Below are positions 14,157 to 21,484 of a stretch of 43,331 nucleotides of DNA, piece by piece. The notes under the pieces were generated by a model. It saw only the letters and a list, made by a program, of their open reading frames with translations, was not told the DNA's origin and searched no databases. This stretch comes from a virus. Location: positions 1-43,331 of the IMG/VR virus record IMGVR_UViG_3300044824_000342; one strand, written 5' to 3'. Position numbers and translations under genes: made by a program. Every line of letters begins with the position of its first letter. Position 1 is the first letter of the stretch.

Positions 14157-14328
14157 GCTGATGGCGTGGTTCGAATCGCTCGATGGAGCAACCCGGGTCT
14201 CGCTGATCATCGCGATGGGGATGTTTCTGACGGCCGCGACGATCTGCGGATCGCTCGCGATCGGTGTTCTCTTCGAGCGGCTGATGCGCCGCCGCCGCCC
14301 GATCGACCTCTCGGAGCTGCCGCGATGA
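14149..14328 (+). CDS. Small single-span membrane protein
   Basis: Fifty-nine residues. A short acidic start (MPELMAWFESLDG) is followed by one long hydrophobic segment (VSLIIAMGMFLTAATICGSL and AIGVLF) and then a run of Arg (RLMRRRRP). The charge pattern puts the C-terminus in the cytoplasm. It overlaps both neighbours by a few bases. Function unknown. Confidence 0.55.
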   Translation: MPELMAWFESLDGATRVSLIIAMGMFLTAATICGSLAIGVLFERLMRRRRPIDLSELPR

Positions 14329-14531
14329 GCCGCCGCACGCTCACCTTCTGCGACTTGTGCCCAACCAGCAGGCCGGCGCCCCGCGTCGTGCGTTTCGACG
14401 GCCGCGACCTGTGTCCGCATCACCTGCTAGCCGAGATCGACAACGCCGTTCGCACCGGACGCGTGCGCGAGGTGACGCTCGACCTGGCCGAAGAACAGGC
14501 TACGGCGAAGGTCACGAGGATGCGGCGATGA
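14325..14531 (+). CDS. Small zinc-binding protein
   Basis: Sixty-eight residues. CDLC near the N-terminus (9-12) and CPHH (about 30-33) provide four metal ligands of a short zinc finger. An acidic and then mixed helix follows (LLAEIDNAVRTGRVREVTLD). It is coupled by ATGA to the membrane-protein gene before and the DUF1737-like gene after. No known family name can be given. Confidence 0.55.
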   Translation: MSRRTLTFCDLCPTSRPAPRVVRFDGRDLCPHHLLAEIDNAVRTGRVREVTLDLAEEQATAKVTRMRR

Positions 14532-14707
14532 CGACCTCTCTCACCAGGACCGTCGTTGCCGAGACCAGAGCCGAGCTCGAGGTCCTTGTCCAACAGGCGA
14601 TTGCTCACGGGTGGGTGCGCATTGGTAACCCGAACCAACTCCTGATCGGCGGCAAGCAAGTCGAGGGTCGCGCCAAGTGGCAGCAGGTGATGAGGCGAAA
14701 GAAGTGA
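14528..14707 (+). CDS. Small DUF1737-like protein
   Basis: Fifty-nine residues with the pattern AELEVLVQQAIAHGWVRIGN, a helix followed by a Gly-Trp turn and a strand. This resembles the DUF1737 family of small proteins of unknown function. Twelve of its residues, and the underlying 40 bp, are repeated in the larger gene at 13290-14156. It is the last of the tightly overlapped early genes; about 80 bp follow before the next start. Confidence 0.55.
   Translation: MTTSLTRTVVAETRAELEVLVQQAIAHGWVRIGNPNQLLIGGKQVEGRAKWQQVMRRKK
14595..14634 (+). repeat. 40-bp direct repeat, copy 2
   Basis: It matches 13528-13567 with one substitution. This copy lies in what seems the natural home of the sequence, a small DUF1737-like gene, so it is probably the donor of the copy in the composite gene. 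Confidence 0.93.
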
Positions 14708-14789
14708 ACGCCACAGCGAATGTCCATATGTCAAGAGGAGGTTGACAAAGTGCTTGACAAACGTGAGCGCTCAAGTATCGGAGGTGTGC

Positions 14790-15287
14790 GTGCCTGAACT
14801 CGAAGAGGCGGTCGTCGAGGACATCGTTCGCTGGTACGTGCTCAACAGCGACGCGCCTGCTGGCTCGCTGGCGGTCGTGGTCTTCGGCGTGCGCGGTCCA
14901 AGTTCGGCGCCATGGAACGTGCGCGCGGAGATTGGCGTCGTCCTGGGCGAGTGCCCGTACCGCGTGCCAGCCGGCAACCCATTCAGTCCGACGGCGACTA
15001 TCACCGCGGTCGAGCGGCGGGTGATCGCCGAGGTCGCCTACGAGCGGTGCTGTCGCCAGGTTGGACACCTACAGACCTTGCAGGGCGTGCAGGTTTGGCC
15101 CGAGACGATCGACGCGCAACGCGATCGCGACGTGTGGCATCGAATGGAGCGCCGATACCGACAACATCCAAGCTGGCGACCGGCTATGACTTGGATGCAA
15201 CGCGCGTTCGGTTTCGTCGTGCACGGCGACCCAACGCGCGGCCGCCGCGGCGACGCCTCGTTCCTGGCGTACATCCAGGGGGCTTGA
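14790..15287 (+). CDS. Last early-operon gene; possible late regulator
   Basis: The 165-residue protein has no recognised domain. It begins VPELEEAVVEDIVRWYVL (GTG start, GGAGG five bases before). The first half looks beta-rich (GSLAVVVFGVRGP). The second half is helical and basic with two Cys and many Arg/Trp (VIAEVAYERCCRQVG; VWHRMERRYRQHPSWR). Its position, last before the late promoter and packaging genes, is where many lambdoid phages carry an antiterminator or late activator. That is context only. Its stop codon overlaps the candidate late promoter. Confidence 0.6.
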   Translation: MPELEEAVVEDIVRWYVLNSDAPAGSLAVVVFGVRGPSSAPWNVRAEIGVVLGECPYRVPAGNPFSPTATITAVERRVIAEVAYERCCRQVGHLQTLQGVQVWPETIDAQRDRDVWHRMERRYRQHPSWRPAMTWMQRAFGFVVHGDPTRGRRGDASFLAYIQGA

Positions 15288-15312
15288 CAACGCGAGATGT
15301 GAGCACTAACCT
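15284..15312 (+). promoter_or_regulatory. Candidate late promoter
   Basis: TTGACA (15284-15289), 17 bp, then TAACCT (15307-15312). The -10 keeps the three most conserved positions (T, A and last T). It overlaps the stop codon of the preceding gene and points at the HNH-terminase-head operon. The predicted start is near 15319. Confidence 0.5.
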
Positions 15313-15315
15313 TAC

Positions 15316-15360
15316 TTCGACATCGAGAGGTGTCGAAAGGCCCGGTGAAAACCGGGCCTT
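15316..15360 (+). terminator. Two adjacent RNA hairpins before the late genes
   Basis: Hairpin 1 pairs TTCGACA (15316-15322) with TGTCGAA (15331-15337). Hairpin 2 pairs AAGGCCCGGT (15337-15346) with ACCGGGCCTT (15351-15360) around a GAAA tetraloop. There is no U tract after it, only CGCATTG. It may terminate early transcription, stabilise late mRNA or act as an antitermination element. It ends 8 nt before the HNH start codon, which has no Shine-Dalgarno. Confidence 0.55.
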
Positions 15361-15368
15361 CGCATTGA

Positions 15369-15836
15369 ATGCCGAGATCAGCGCCCCGCCCCTGCCGCCG
15401 GTGCCGCACTGGACTCACGCGCGCGCCCCACGGCTTCTGCGACGCGTGCGCCCCGATCGGCCAGCGCGAGGAGATGCGACTCGCGGACGAGCGGAGGGGG
15501 TCCCGGCAGAAGCGCGGGTACACGGACAGGTGGGCGAAGTACTCGAGGCAGTTCCGGAGGGCCCACCCGCTGTGCGCCGATCCCTTCCAGGTCCACGGCG
15601 AGCTCGGCGCCTTCACGGAGGTCACCGACCACATCGTTCCTCCGTGGGCCGGCGGCAGCTTCTGGCATCCGGGCAACCACCAACCGCTGTGCCAGAGCTG
15701 CAACAAGCGGAAAGCAGCTGCCGATCGCAGCCGCTACGCAAAGGTCAGGGCCGGCGCGACCGGTGCGGCGTCCGCCGCTCCGGGAGAGTTGTTAGTCTTG
15801 TCTTCTCTTACGGGTGCGGGTGCGGGAGATGCGTAA
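15369..15836 (+). CDS. HNH endonuclease next to the terminase
   Basis: The 155-residue protein has an N-terminal CRRC...CDAC zinc module and an HNH core at about 68-120: HPLCADPF, TDHIVPPWAGG, then NHQPLCQSCNKRK. HNH proteins directly before the terminase small subunit are typical of HK97-type phages with cos ends, where they cooperate in DNA cutting for packaging. The last 31 residues (from about 125) are encoded by the inverted repeat copied from the replication gene, read on its opposite strand. The original C-terminus has therefore been replaced or extended. No Shine-Dalgarno precedes the ATG. Confidence 0.85.
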   Translation: MPRSAPRPCRRCRTGLTRAPHGFCDACAPIGQREEMRLADERRGSRQKRGYTDRWAKYSRQFRRAHPLCADPFQVHGELGAFTEVTDHIVPPWAGGSFWHPGNHQPLCQSCNKRKAAADRSRYAKVRAGATGAASAAPGELLVLSSLTGAGAGDA

Positions 15837-15894
15837 CCTTTGCCGGATTGTTCGGAACTGTTCGAAACAGTTCCTAACGATTCCTTTTCCTTGC
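15741..15894 (-). repeat. 154-bp perfect inverted repeat, copy B
   Basis: Exact reverse complement of 10031-10184. It supplies the end of the HNH gene and most of the 160-bp gap before the terminase genes. The iteron-like units map to 15845-15884 and the A/T-rich stretch to 15785-15810. On the minus strand the frame of the replication linker stays open through the copy and stops just beyond it, at 15734. Confidence 0.95.
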
Positions 15895-15996
15895 TGGGGT
15901 AGGGGGGGTCGAAACTTTTGCGCAAACGGCTCGATCACCAGCGTGTTACGGTCGCGCACACCCACGGGATGATACGAAATTGGCCCAGGATGGCGA

Positions 15997-16794
15997 ATGA
16001 CCACAAAGGGTGACAGCTCGCGCCCGTTCCGCCTGGTTGGGGATGGCGGCAACGGGGACGGCTCCCTCCCGGAGCATTGGCCATGCTGCCCGGACTACCT
16101 CTCGGAGACGCAGCGCCGGAGGTTCTATGCACTCTGCCAGCGGCTCGAGGATCACCAGCTCCTCGAGTCGGCCGACGTCGGCGACCTCGAGGCCCTTGCC
16201 GTGGCGGAGGACAACCTCGAGCAGGCGTGTCTCGCCGTGAACCTCGCCGGCAGGTACGTCACGACGGAGAAGGAGGGGCGCCCATACCAGTGCCCCGCGT
16301 GCAAGGGCTCCGGGGTGCGCCCGCTGCCTCGCGGGCGCGAAGGGGATCCCGCTCCTGCTGTCCATCCTCGCAAGCCAACCGGCCGTCCGTGTTCGACTTG
16401 TACGTCCCCAAACCGGGCCGAGATCGACTCGGCCCTCGGTCGTGGCGAGTCATTCGGGAGCGTTTCGAAACGTTTTGAAACGCCGAAGGGGACCCTGTTT
16501 CGCCACAAGCGCAACCACCTCGGGAAGCCGGCCACACCGGTGCTTGTCGACCCGGCAGACCGGACGTGCCTCGGCTGTAGGGGCCTCGGCGTGATCGTCC
16601 CCAAGACCACGGAGATGGTGGCCAGGCGTCCCGAGGTTGGGGACCAACGGAAGGCCATCGACCAGATCGCGATGCTCTCGGCCAAGCTCGGGCTGGACGT
16701 CACCTCACGAGCGCGGGTCAAGGGCAGCGCGGGCACCCGGAAACCGACCTCAAAGCTCCAGGAGATCCGAAGCCGCCGTGCGATACGCGAGTAA
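15997..16794 (+). CDS. terS: Terminase small subunit, P27 family, with inserted zinc/HTH module
   Basis: The 265-residue protein recognises phage DNA and starts packaging with the large subunit. The P27-type halves are at about 25-92 (YLSETQRRRFYALCQRL ... ACLAVNLAGRYV) and 205-250 (RKAIDQIAMLSAKLGLDVTS). Between them is an extra module: CPACKGSG (99-106), CSTCTSPNR then an HTH-like segment ending RHKRNHL (133-175), and CLGCRGLG (191-198). The CxxCxGxG pairs resemble DnaJ zinc fingers. P27 proteins are usually about 150-170 residues without this insert. AGGA precedes the ATG. Confidence 0.78.
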   Translation: MTTKGDSSRPFRLVGDGGNGDGSLPEHWPCCPDYLSETQRRRFYALCQRLEDHQLLESADVGDLEALAVAEDNLEQACLAVNLAGRYVTTEKEGRPYQCPACKGSGVRPLPRGREGDPAPAVHPRKPTGRPCSTCTSPNRAEIDSALGRGESFGSVSKRFETPKGTLFRHKRNHLGKPATPVLVDPADRTCLGCRGLGVIVPKTTEMVARRPEVGDQRKAIDQIAMLSAKLGLDVTSRARVKGSAGTRKPTSKLQEIRSRRAIRE

Positions 16795-18709
16795 CCCGAT
16801 CGTGGACGCCTACGTCGCCGGCGTCCTGGACGGGAGTGTGCTTGTCAACGAGCTCGCGCGCCTCGCGATCGAGCGGCACGTTGCGGACCTCGATCGCTGG
16901 CCGAGCATCGTGGTCCGCGGCATCACACCCGAGGAGACCGCTGCCGACGTGTCGGCAGCCCGCGAGGCGGCACGCGCCCGCGGCGACGAGTTCTACTTCG
17001 ACGAAGATGCCGCCCAGGCCTTCCTCGATTTCTACACCCTATGCCGGCACGTGGAGGGCGAGCTCGCCGGCCAGGAGTTCGTGCCGCTCCCGTACCAGGC
17101 GGCGGTCGACTGGATCAGCCACGGGTGGATGCGCACCGCGACCGGCAGCCGCCGGTTCAAGGAGCGGTGGATCGAGGAGCCCCGCGGCAACGGTAAGTCC
17201 TTCTGGCAGTCCTGCCACGAGCTCGGGATGATCGTGGCCGACCAGGAGCCCGGGGCCAAGGCCTACTCTCTCGCGACTGAGAAGCAGCAGGCCGCCGCGG
17301 CCGTGTGGGGAATCGCCGCAGAGATCGTCCGCCAGTCCCCGGACCTGGTCGAGGAGCTCGAGGTCCAGGACAGCTTCAACAACCACCGTATCTTCGTGCC
17401 GGGTACGGGCTGCGAGTTTCGGCCCCTCAAGTCCGACCCGAAGCGCGCCGACTCGCTCAACCCGCACTCGATCTCCTGCGACGAAGTGCACGAGTGGCCG
17501 AAACGCGAGCTCTACACGAAGCTGCGCACGGCCATCGGCAAGCGCCGCCAGGCGATGCTCACCAACATCACCACCGCCGGCGACGACCGGCCTGGGACTG
17601 TGTACGAGGAGCTCCACGACCACGCGGTGCGCGTCCTCCGCGGCTGGCAGGACCGGTCCTTCGAGGACAACGAGTTCTTCGCGATCGTCTTCGCCATCGA
17701 CAATCAGGCCGACGGGTGCGACGAGGACGCGGACGCGTATGACGAGGGCAACCTCTACCGCGCCAACCCGGCGCTCGGCCACCCGGGGACCTCGGTTCGG
17801 ATCGAGTACCTGCGCAGCATGGCGAACCGGGCCCGCGTCGAGCCGGAGGTCGAGCGCGACTACCTGCGCCTCCACCTTGGGCGCCGCGTCTCGGCAAAGG
17901 TCAAGCCGATCCCGGACGAGCAGTGGAAGGAGTGCGGCGCGCCGTCCCGCCTCGAGGGTCTCCTGGTGGCGGGAGGAGAGCAGGGTCCCGAGGCCGTGCT
18001 GGGTGCGGAGACGGCCCGGATCCTCCGGTTGCTCGGCCATCGCGAGTGGTCGGCGTTCGACAGCCGTCCGTGCTTTGCCGGGATCGACCTCTCATCGTCC
18101 CGCGACCTGACGGCCCTCACCCTCTACTGGCCGCCCTGGGCGGAGTGGCCGTTCGAGACGTACCGCTTCTTCGCCTGGTTGCCGCAGGAAAACCTCGAGG
18201 AGTGCCACCAGCGCGACCATGCCCCGTACGACCAGTGGGTGCGCGAGGGGTGGCTCGAGCTCACCGCCGGCGACGAGATCGACGAGGAGTTCGTGCTCAA
18301 GCGCGCCGTCGAGGTGAGCGAGAAATACGCGGTGATTCAGTGGGCCTACGACCCCTGGCACGCGGTCAGGCTCCAGCACGCGATGTTCGCCGCAACCGGG
18401 ATCGAGATGGTGAAGTTCGTGCAGAACCTGCCGAACTTTGGCGAGCCAACGCAGCTCTTCCTCGACAGCGTCAAGGGCAAGCAGCCCAAGCTCATCCACG
18501 ACGGCAACCCTCTCGCTCGCTGGTGCGCAAGCAACCTCGTCACCAAGGAAGACGCCCACGGCAATAAACGGCCGCACAAGAAGCTGTCCAACTACCGCAT
18601 CGACCCGATCGTGGCCGCCATCATGGCGCGCGGACGCGCGATCGTGACGCCCACCGCGCCGCCTAAAGGCTCGATCTACGAGGACCGCGGGGTCAGGTTC
18701 TTCGGATGA
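16778..18709 (+). CDS. terL: Terminase large subunit
   Basis: The 643-residue packaging motor and nuclease belongs to the Terminase_1/HK97-like group. Walker A-type PRGNGKS is at about residues 135-141, Walker B ISCDEVHEW at about 232-240, and a coupling-type motif is LTNITTAG. The nuclease domain opens with FAGIDLSSSRDLTALT (about 433) and continues with YDPW and the late Asp of RIDPIVA. GTG 16778 is chosen because it overlaps the small-subunit gene by 17 bases and begins conserved sequence (VRYASNPIVDAYV). The Shine-Dalgarno is weak, so translational coupling is likely. Confidence 0.93.
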   Translation: MRYASNPIVDAYVAGVLDGSVLVNELARLAIERHVADLDRWPSIVVRGITPEETAADVSAAREAARARGDEFYFDEDAAQAFLDFYTLCRHVEGELAGQEFVPLPYQAAVDWISHGWMRTATGSRRFKERWIEEPRGNGKSFWQSCHELGMIVADQEPGAKAYSLATEKQQAAAAVWGIAAEIVRQSPDLVEELEVQDSFNNHRIFVPGTGCEFRPLKSDPKRADSLNPHSISCDEVHEWPKRELYTKLRTAIGKRRQAMLTNITTAGDDRPGTVYEELHDHAVRVLRGWQDRSFEDNEFFAIVFAIDNQADGCDEDADAYDEGNLYRANPALGHPGTSVRIEYLRSMANRARVEPEVERDYLRLHLGRRVSAKVKPIPDEQWKECGAPSRLEGLLVAGGEQGPEAVLGAETARILRLLGHREWSAFDSRPCFAGIDLSSSRDLTALTLYWPPWAEWPFETYRFFAWLPQENLEECHQRDHAPYDQWVREGWLELTAGDEIDEEFVLKRAVEVSEKYAVIQWAYDPWHAVRLQHAMFAATGIEMVKFVQNLPNFGEPTQLFLDSVKGKQPKLIHDGNPLARWCASNLVTKEDAHGNKRPHKKLSNYRIDPIVAAIMARGRAIVTPTAPPKGSIYEDRGVRFFG

Positions 18710-18861
18710 GCGAGCAAGGGAAGTCGCTCACGGCCGACGTGCTCGCCGGCCTCGGAGTTGTGTGCCTGTCGGCTGGCGCCTGGATGATCTACACGCCCGC
18801 CGGCCTCCTTGTCGGAGGGGCCTTGCTCATCCTCATCGGCGTCAAGCTGGAGCGTGCCTGA
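18706..18861 (+). CDS. Small two-helix membrane protein between terminase and portal
   Basis: Fifty-one residues with two hydrophobic stretches (VLAGLGVVCLSAGAWMIY and GLLVGGALLILIGVKL) separated by a short Pro-Gly turn. Tiny membrane proteins are common at exactly this place in HK97-type packaging operons, with unknown role. It overlaps the terminase stop by four bases and its own stop shares a base with the portal ATG. Confidence 0.65.
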   Translation: MSEQGKSLTADVLAGLGVVCLSAGAWMIYTPAGLLVGGALLILIGVKLERA

Positions 18862-20435
18862 TGGGCCTCCTCGCCCGAAGCCTGCGCGTCGAGAAGCGAA
18901 CGGTGCTGGAGAGCCTCAAGGGGATCGCCCCGTCGCTGTGGGACCAGCTCCACCTCACCTCGGCCGCGGGCCCCATCGTCACGGAGCTGACCGCGTCCAA
19001 GTCCACGGCGGTCCTGGCGTGCACCCGGGTCATCTCGGAGACCACGGCGTCGCTCCCCCGGCGGGTCTGCCAGCAGCTGCAACCGGCGGGCAAGCGCGCG
19101 GCGCCCACCCACCCTCTCTTCCGCATCGTCCACGACAAGCCGAACCCGATGATGACCTCGTTCACGTTCTTCGAGACGCTCCAGGCGCACCTCTGCATCT
19201 GGGGCAATGCGTACGCGGAGATCGTGCGGAACGGCAACGGCGAGGTGGCGGAGCTCTGGCCGATCCCGCCGGCGCGGGTGACCTCGATCTGGCTCGACTG
19301 GAACCTGCACCAGATGCAGTACCAGATCATTCTCCCGGACGGCCGGCCCATCGTCCTGACCAGCGACCAGATCCTCCACGTGCCCGGCCTTTCGTTCGAC
19401 GGGTTCCTGGGCAAGTCGCCGGTGCGCCTCATGGCCGAAACCATCGGTCTTTCGCTCGCCGCCGAGGAGTTCACCTCGCGCTTCTTCTCCAACGGCGCCC
19501 AGCTTTCCGGCGTGGTCCAGCACCCGGGCGTCATGAGCGATCCGGCGGCGCAGCGCTTCATGAAGAGCATCGAGGAGAAGCACACGGGCCTCCCCAACGC
19601 CTTCCGGGTGATGCTGCTCGAGGAGGGGGCAAAGTGGCAGGAGACCGGCATGAAGCTGGTTGAAGCCCAGGTCCTCGAGCTGCGGAAGTTCCAGGTGGAG
19701 GACATCGCGAGGGCCTACCGCGTCCCCCTCCACCTCATCCAGGCGACTGATAAGTCCTCGAACTGGGGAACGGGGATCGAGCAGCTCACGATCGCCTTCG
19801 TCACCTACTGCATGCGGCCGTGGATCGTGCGGTGGGAGCAGGCCCTCCAGAAGCTGTTTCCCCCTCAGGACACCGCGCAGTACTTCGTCGAGTTCCAGTT
19901 CGACGCCCTCATGCGTGGCGACTACGCGTCCCTCACCAAGGGGCTGCAGCTCGGGCGCGTGAACGGCTGGCTCAACGCGGACGAGATCCGCGAGGCTCTT
20001 GGCTACAACCCGATCGGAGGCCCTGCCGGCCAGGACTACATCATCGCGCTCAACATGGGCGCATCTGGCCCCGTCGTTGAGGGGACCGACACGGAACCTG
20101 AGACCGACGTGCCGGACTCCAACCCGGACACGCGGGCGCCCGGTCGAATCGTCATGGTCAACGGGGTGCACGTTCCCTCCAACCGGGGCACGCGCGCGGG
20201 CGACTTTGGGCCCCTCCTCGACGCGGCCTGGGAGCGCATCACCCGCCGGGCGAGCCAGGAGGTCGGGGCGGCAATCGAGAAGGCCATCAAGAGCGGCGAG
20301 GACCCGGCCGTCCGGCAGACGATCTCCGGCTGGCTGATGGAGCACCGCGAGTACGTGGACCAGCAACTCGGGCCGATCGTGGCCGCCGGCTGGCGGCCTG
20401 GCAGCAACGGAGGCGGAAATGGCGCGCATCCCTGA
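18861..20435 (+). CDS. HK97-family portal protein
   Basis: The 524-residue protein forms the dodecameric ring at the capsid vertex through which DNA enters. Family landmarks are the N-terminal TALACTRVIS-like segment (here STAVLACTRVISETTASLPR), NPMMTSFTFFETLQAHLCIW and GNAYAEIVRNGNGEVAELWP. Further in are GKSPVRLMAE, the clip/stem region with ARAYRVPLHLI, and the crown ending in IREALGYNPIGGPAGQDY. The last 100 residues are an extra helical extension. ATG 18861 shares a base with the previous stop. Confidence 0.93.
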   Translation: MGLLARSLRVEKRTVLESLKGIAPSLWDQLHLTSAAGPIVTELTASKSTAVLACTRVISETTASLPRRVCQQLQPAGKRAAPTHPLFRIVHDKPNPMMTSFTFFETLQAHLCIWGNAYAEIVRNGNGEVAELWPIPPARVTSIWLDWNLHQMQYQIILPDGRPIVLTSDQILHVPGLSFDGFLGKSPVRLMAETIGLSLAAEEFTSRFFSNGAQLSGVVQHPGVMSDPAAQRFMKSIEEKHTGLPNAFRVMLLEEGAKWQETGMKLVEAQVLELRKFQVEDIARAYRVPLHLIQATDKSSNWGTGIEQLTIAFVTYCMRPWIVRWEQALQKLFPPQDTAQYFVEFQFDALMRGDYASLTKGLQLGRVNGWLNADEIREALGYNPIGGPAGQDYIIALNMGASGPVVEGTDTEPETDVPDSNPDTRAPGRIVMVNGVHVPSNRGTRAGDFGPLLDAAWERITRRASQEVGAAIEKAIKSGEDPAVRQTISGWLMEHREYVDQQLGPIVAAGWRPGSNGGGNGAHP

Positions 20436-21468
20436 TCTTCGCAGCGCAATCGCGGTTCACCACACGGCCACCACGGACGTTGCGTGGGACGGCGGCGAGA
20501 TGGTGAAGAGGTGCAAGGCAAACGAGACGGAGCTGAAGCTGCTGCACGCCTGGCGTTCCTACGACGGGGACCCTAACGTGAAATCGAGCTATAAGTTACC
20601 GCATCACATGGTCTCGGGCGACGGCCAGGTCCACGCGGCCAACATCAAGGCGTGCCAGAGCATCATCGGGGTCCTCAACGGCGCGCGCGGTGGGGCGGAT
20701 ATCCCGGACTCCGACGTCCAGGGCGTCTACAACCACGCGGCCGCGCACCTGAAGGACGCCGGCCTCGAACCCGCGGAGCTCAAGCGCAGCGCGGAGGAGC
20801 CCCGCCGGATCGAGCGCCGCGAGGTCACCGAGTTTCGCGTACGGCGCCAGGAGGACGGCAAGGCGGCCGGCCTCGCCGGGCTCGCGGCCCCCTATAACAA
20901 GGAGACCGTCATCGGGACCCCGTTCGGGAGCTTCCGGGAGGTCCTCCGCTCGGGGATCTTCACCCGGGCCCTCAACGAGAAGCAGGATGTCGTGTGCTGG
21001 TATCAGCACGGGATGGGCGCCCCGCTCCCGCTCGGGCGAACCTCCGCGAACACCCTCCGGCTGAAGGAGACGGCCCAGGGCCTCGAGTTCGACTGCGATC
21101 TGCCGGACACGCAGGATGCCCGCGACCTGGCCGTCTCGATCGACCGCGGCGACGTGAACAAGATGAGTTTCGCCTTCGCGGCGTCGCCCGATGGTGAGAA
21201 CTGGGACGACTCGGAGATCAAGGCCGGGAAGCTCCCGCTCCGCGAGGTCACCGACGCGGACATCAGCGACGTCTCGCCAGTCGTGTTCGCCGCGTACCCG
21301 CAGACTTCCGTCGGCATCCGCAGTGTCGCCGACGTTTTCCAGCGCTACCTCGACTCGCGACAGGGAGCAGGCTCCCCGAGCGAGGCGAACGACGCGAAGC
21401 CCGAGGCAGGCCTCGAGGTGGAGCGCGCCCGCATCGAGCTCGAGCGCAGGCGCTTCACGGACACGTAG
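20419..21468 (+). CDS. HK97-type prohead protease with N-terminal extension
   Basis: The 349-residue protein matures the procapsid by cleaving the scaffold arm of the capsid protein. The U35-like protease core (about 130-300) shows VIGTPFGSFREVLRSGIF, a His in WYQHGMGAPLPLGRT, EFDCDLPDTQDARDL and a Ser in VNKMSFAFAA. The N-terminal 120 residues (HHTATTDVAWDGG ... SVQ-type segment ... YNHAAAHLKDAGLEP) form an accessory domain found on many such proteases. It overlaps the portal gene end by 17 bases. A charged, helical tail follows the core. Confidence 0.9.
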   Translation: MARIPDLRSAIAVHHTATTDVAWDGGEMVKRCKANETELKLLHAWRSYDGDPNVKSSYKLPHHMVSGDGQVHAANIKACQSIIGVLNGARGGADIPDSDVQGVYNHAAAHLKDAGLEPAELKRSAEEPRRIERREVTEFRVRRQEDGKAAGLAGLAAPYNKETVIGTPFGSFREVLRSGIFTRALNEKQDVVCWYQHGMGAPLPLGRTSANTLRLKETAQGLEFDCDLPDTQDARDLAVSIDRGDVNKMSFAFAASPDGENWDDSEIKAGKLPLREVTDADISDVSPVVFAAYPQTSVGIRSVADVFQRYLDSRQGAGSPSEANDAKPEAGLEVERARIELERRRFTDT

Positions 21469-21484
21469 CACAGGAGACAGGACA

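Noticed and set aside
14742-14781. Two TTGACAAA units 12 bp apart, the second with TATCGG 16 bp on, as a promoter for the gene at 14790
   Set aside because: The -10 would overlap the Shine-Dalgarno of that gene and start transcription at its start codon; the gene would have to be leaderless. It may be a coincidence.
15734-15925. Minus-strand frame matching the replication-protein linker as a separate gene
   Set aside because: The match comes from the inverted repeat; it has no domain or ribosome site beyond the copied segment.
16461-16472. CGTTTCGAAACG palindrome in the terminase small-subunit gene as a third iteron site
   Set aside because: It shares only the TTTCGAA core with the 10041-10080 array; the flanks do not match and it is explained by SVSKRFE codons.
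18789-20429. 546-codon minus-strand frame opposite the portal gene
   Set aside because: No motifs, His/Arg/Leu-biased composition and complete overlap with a well-supported portal gene.
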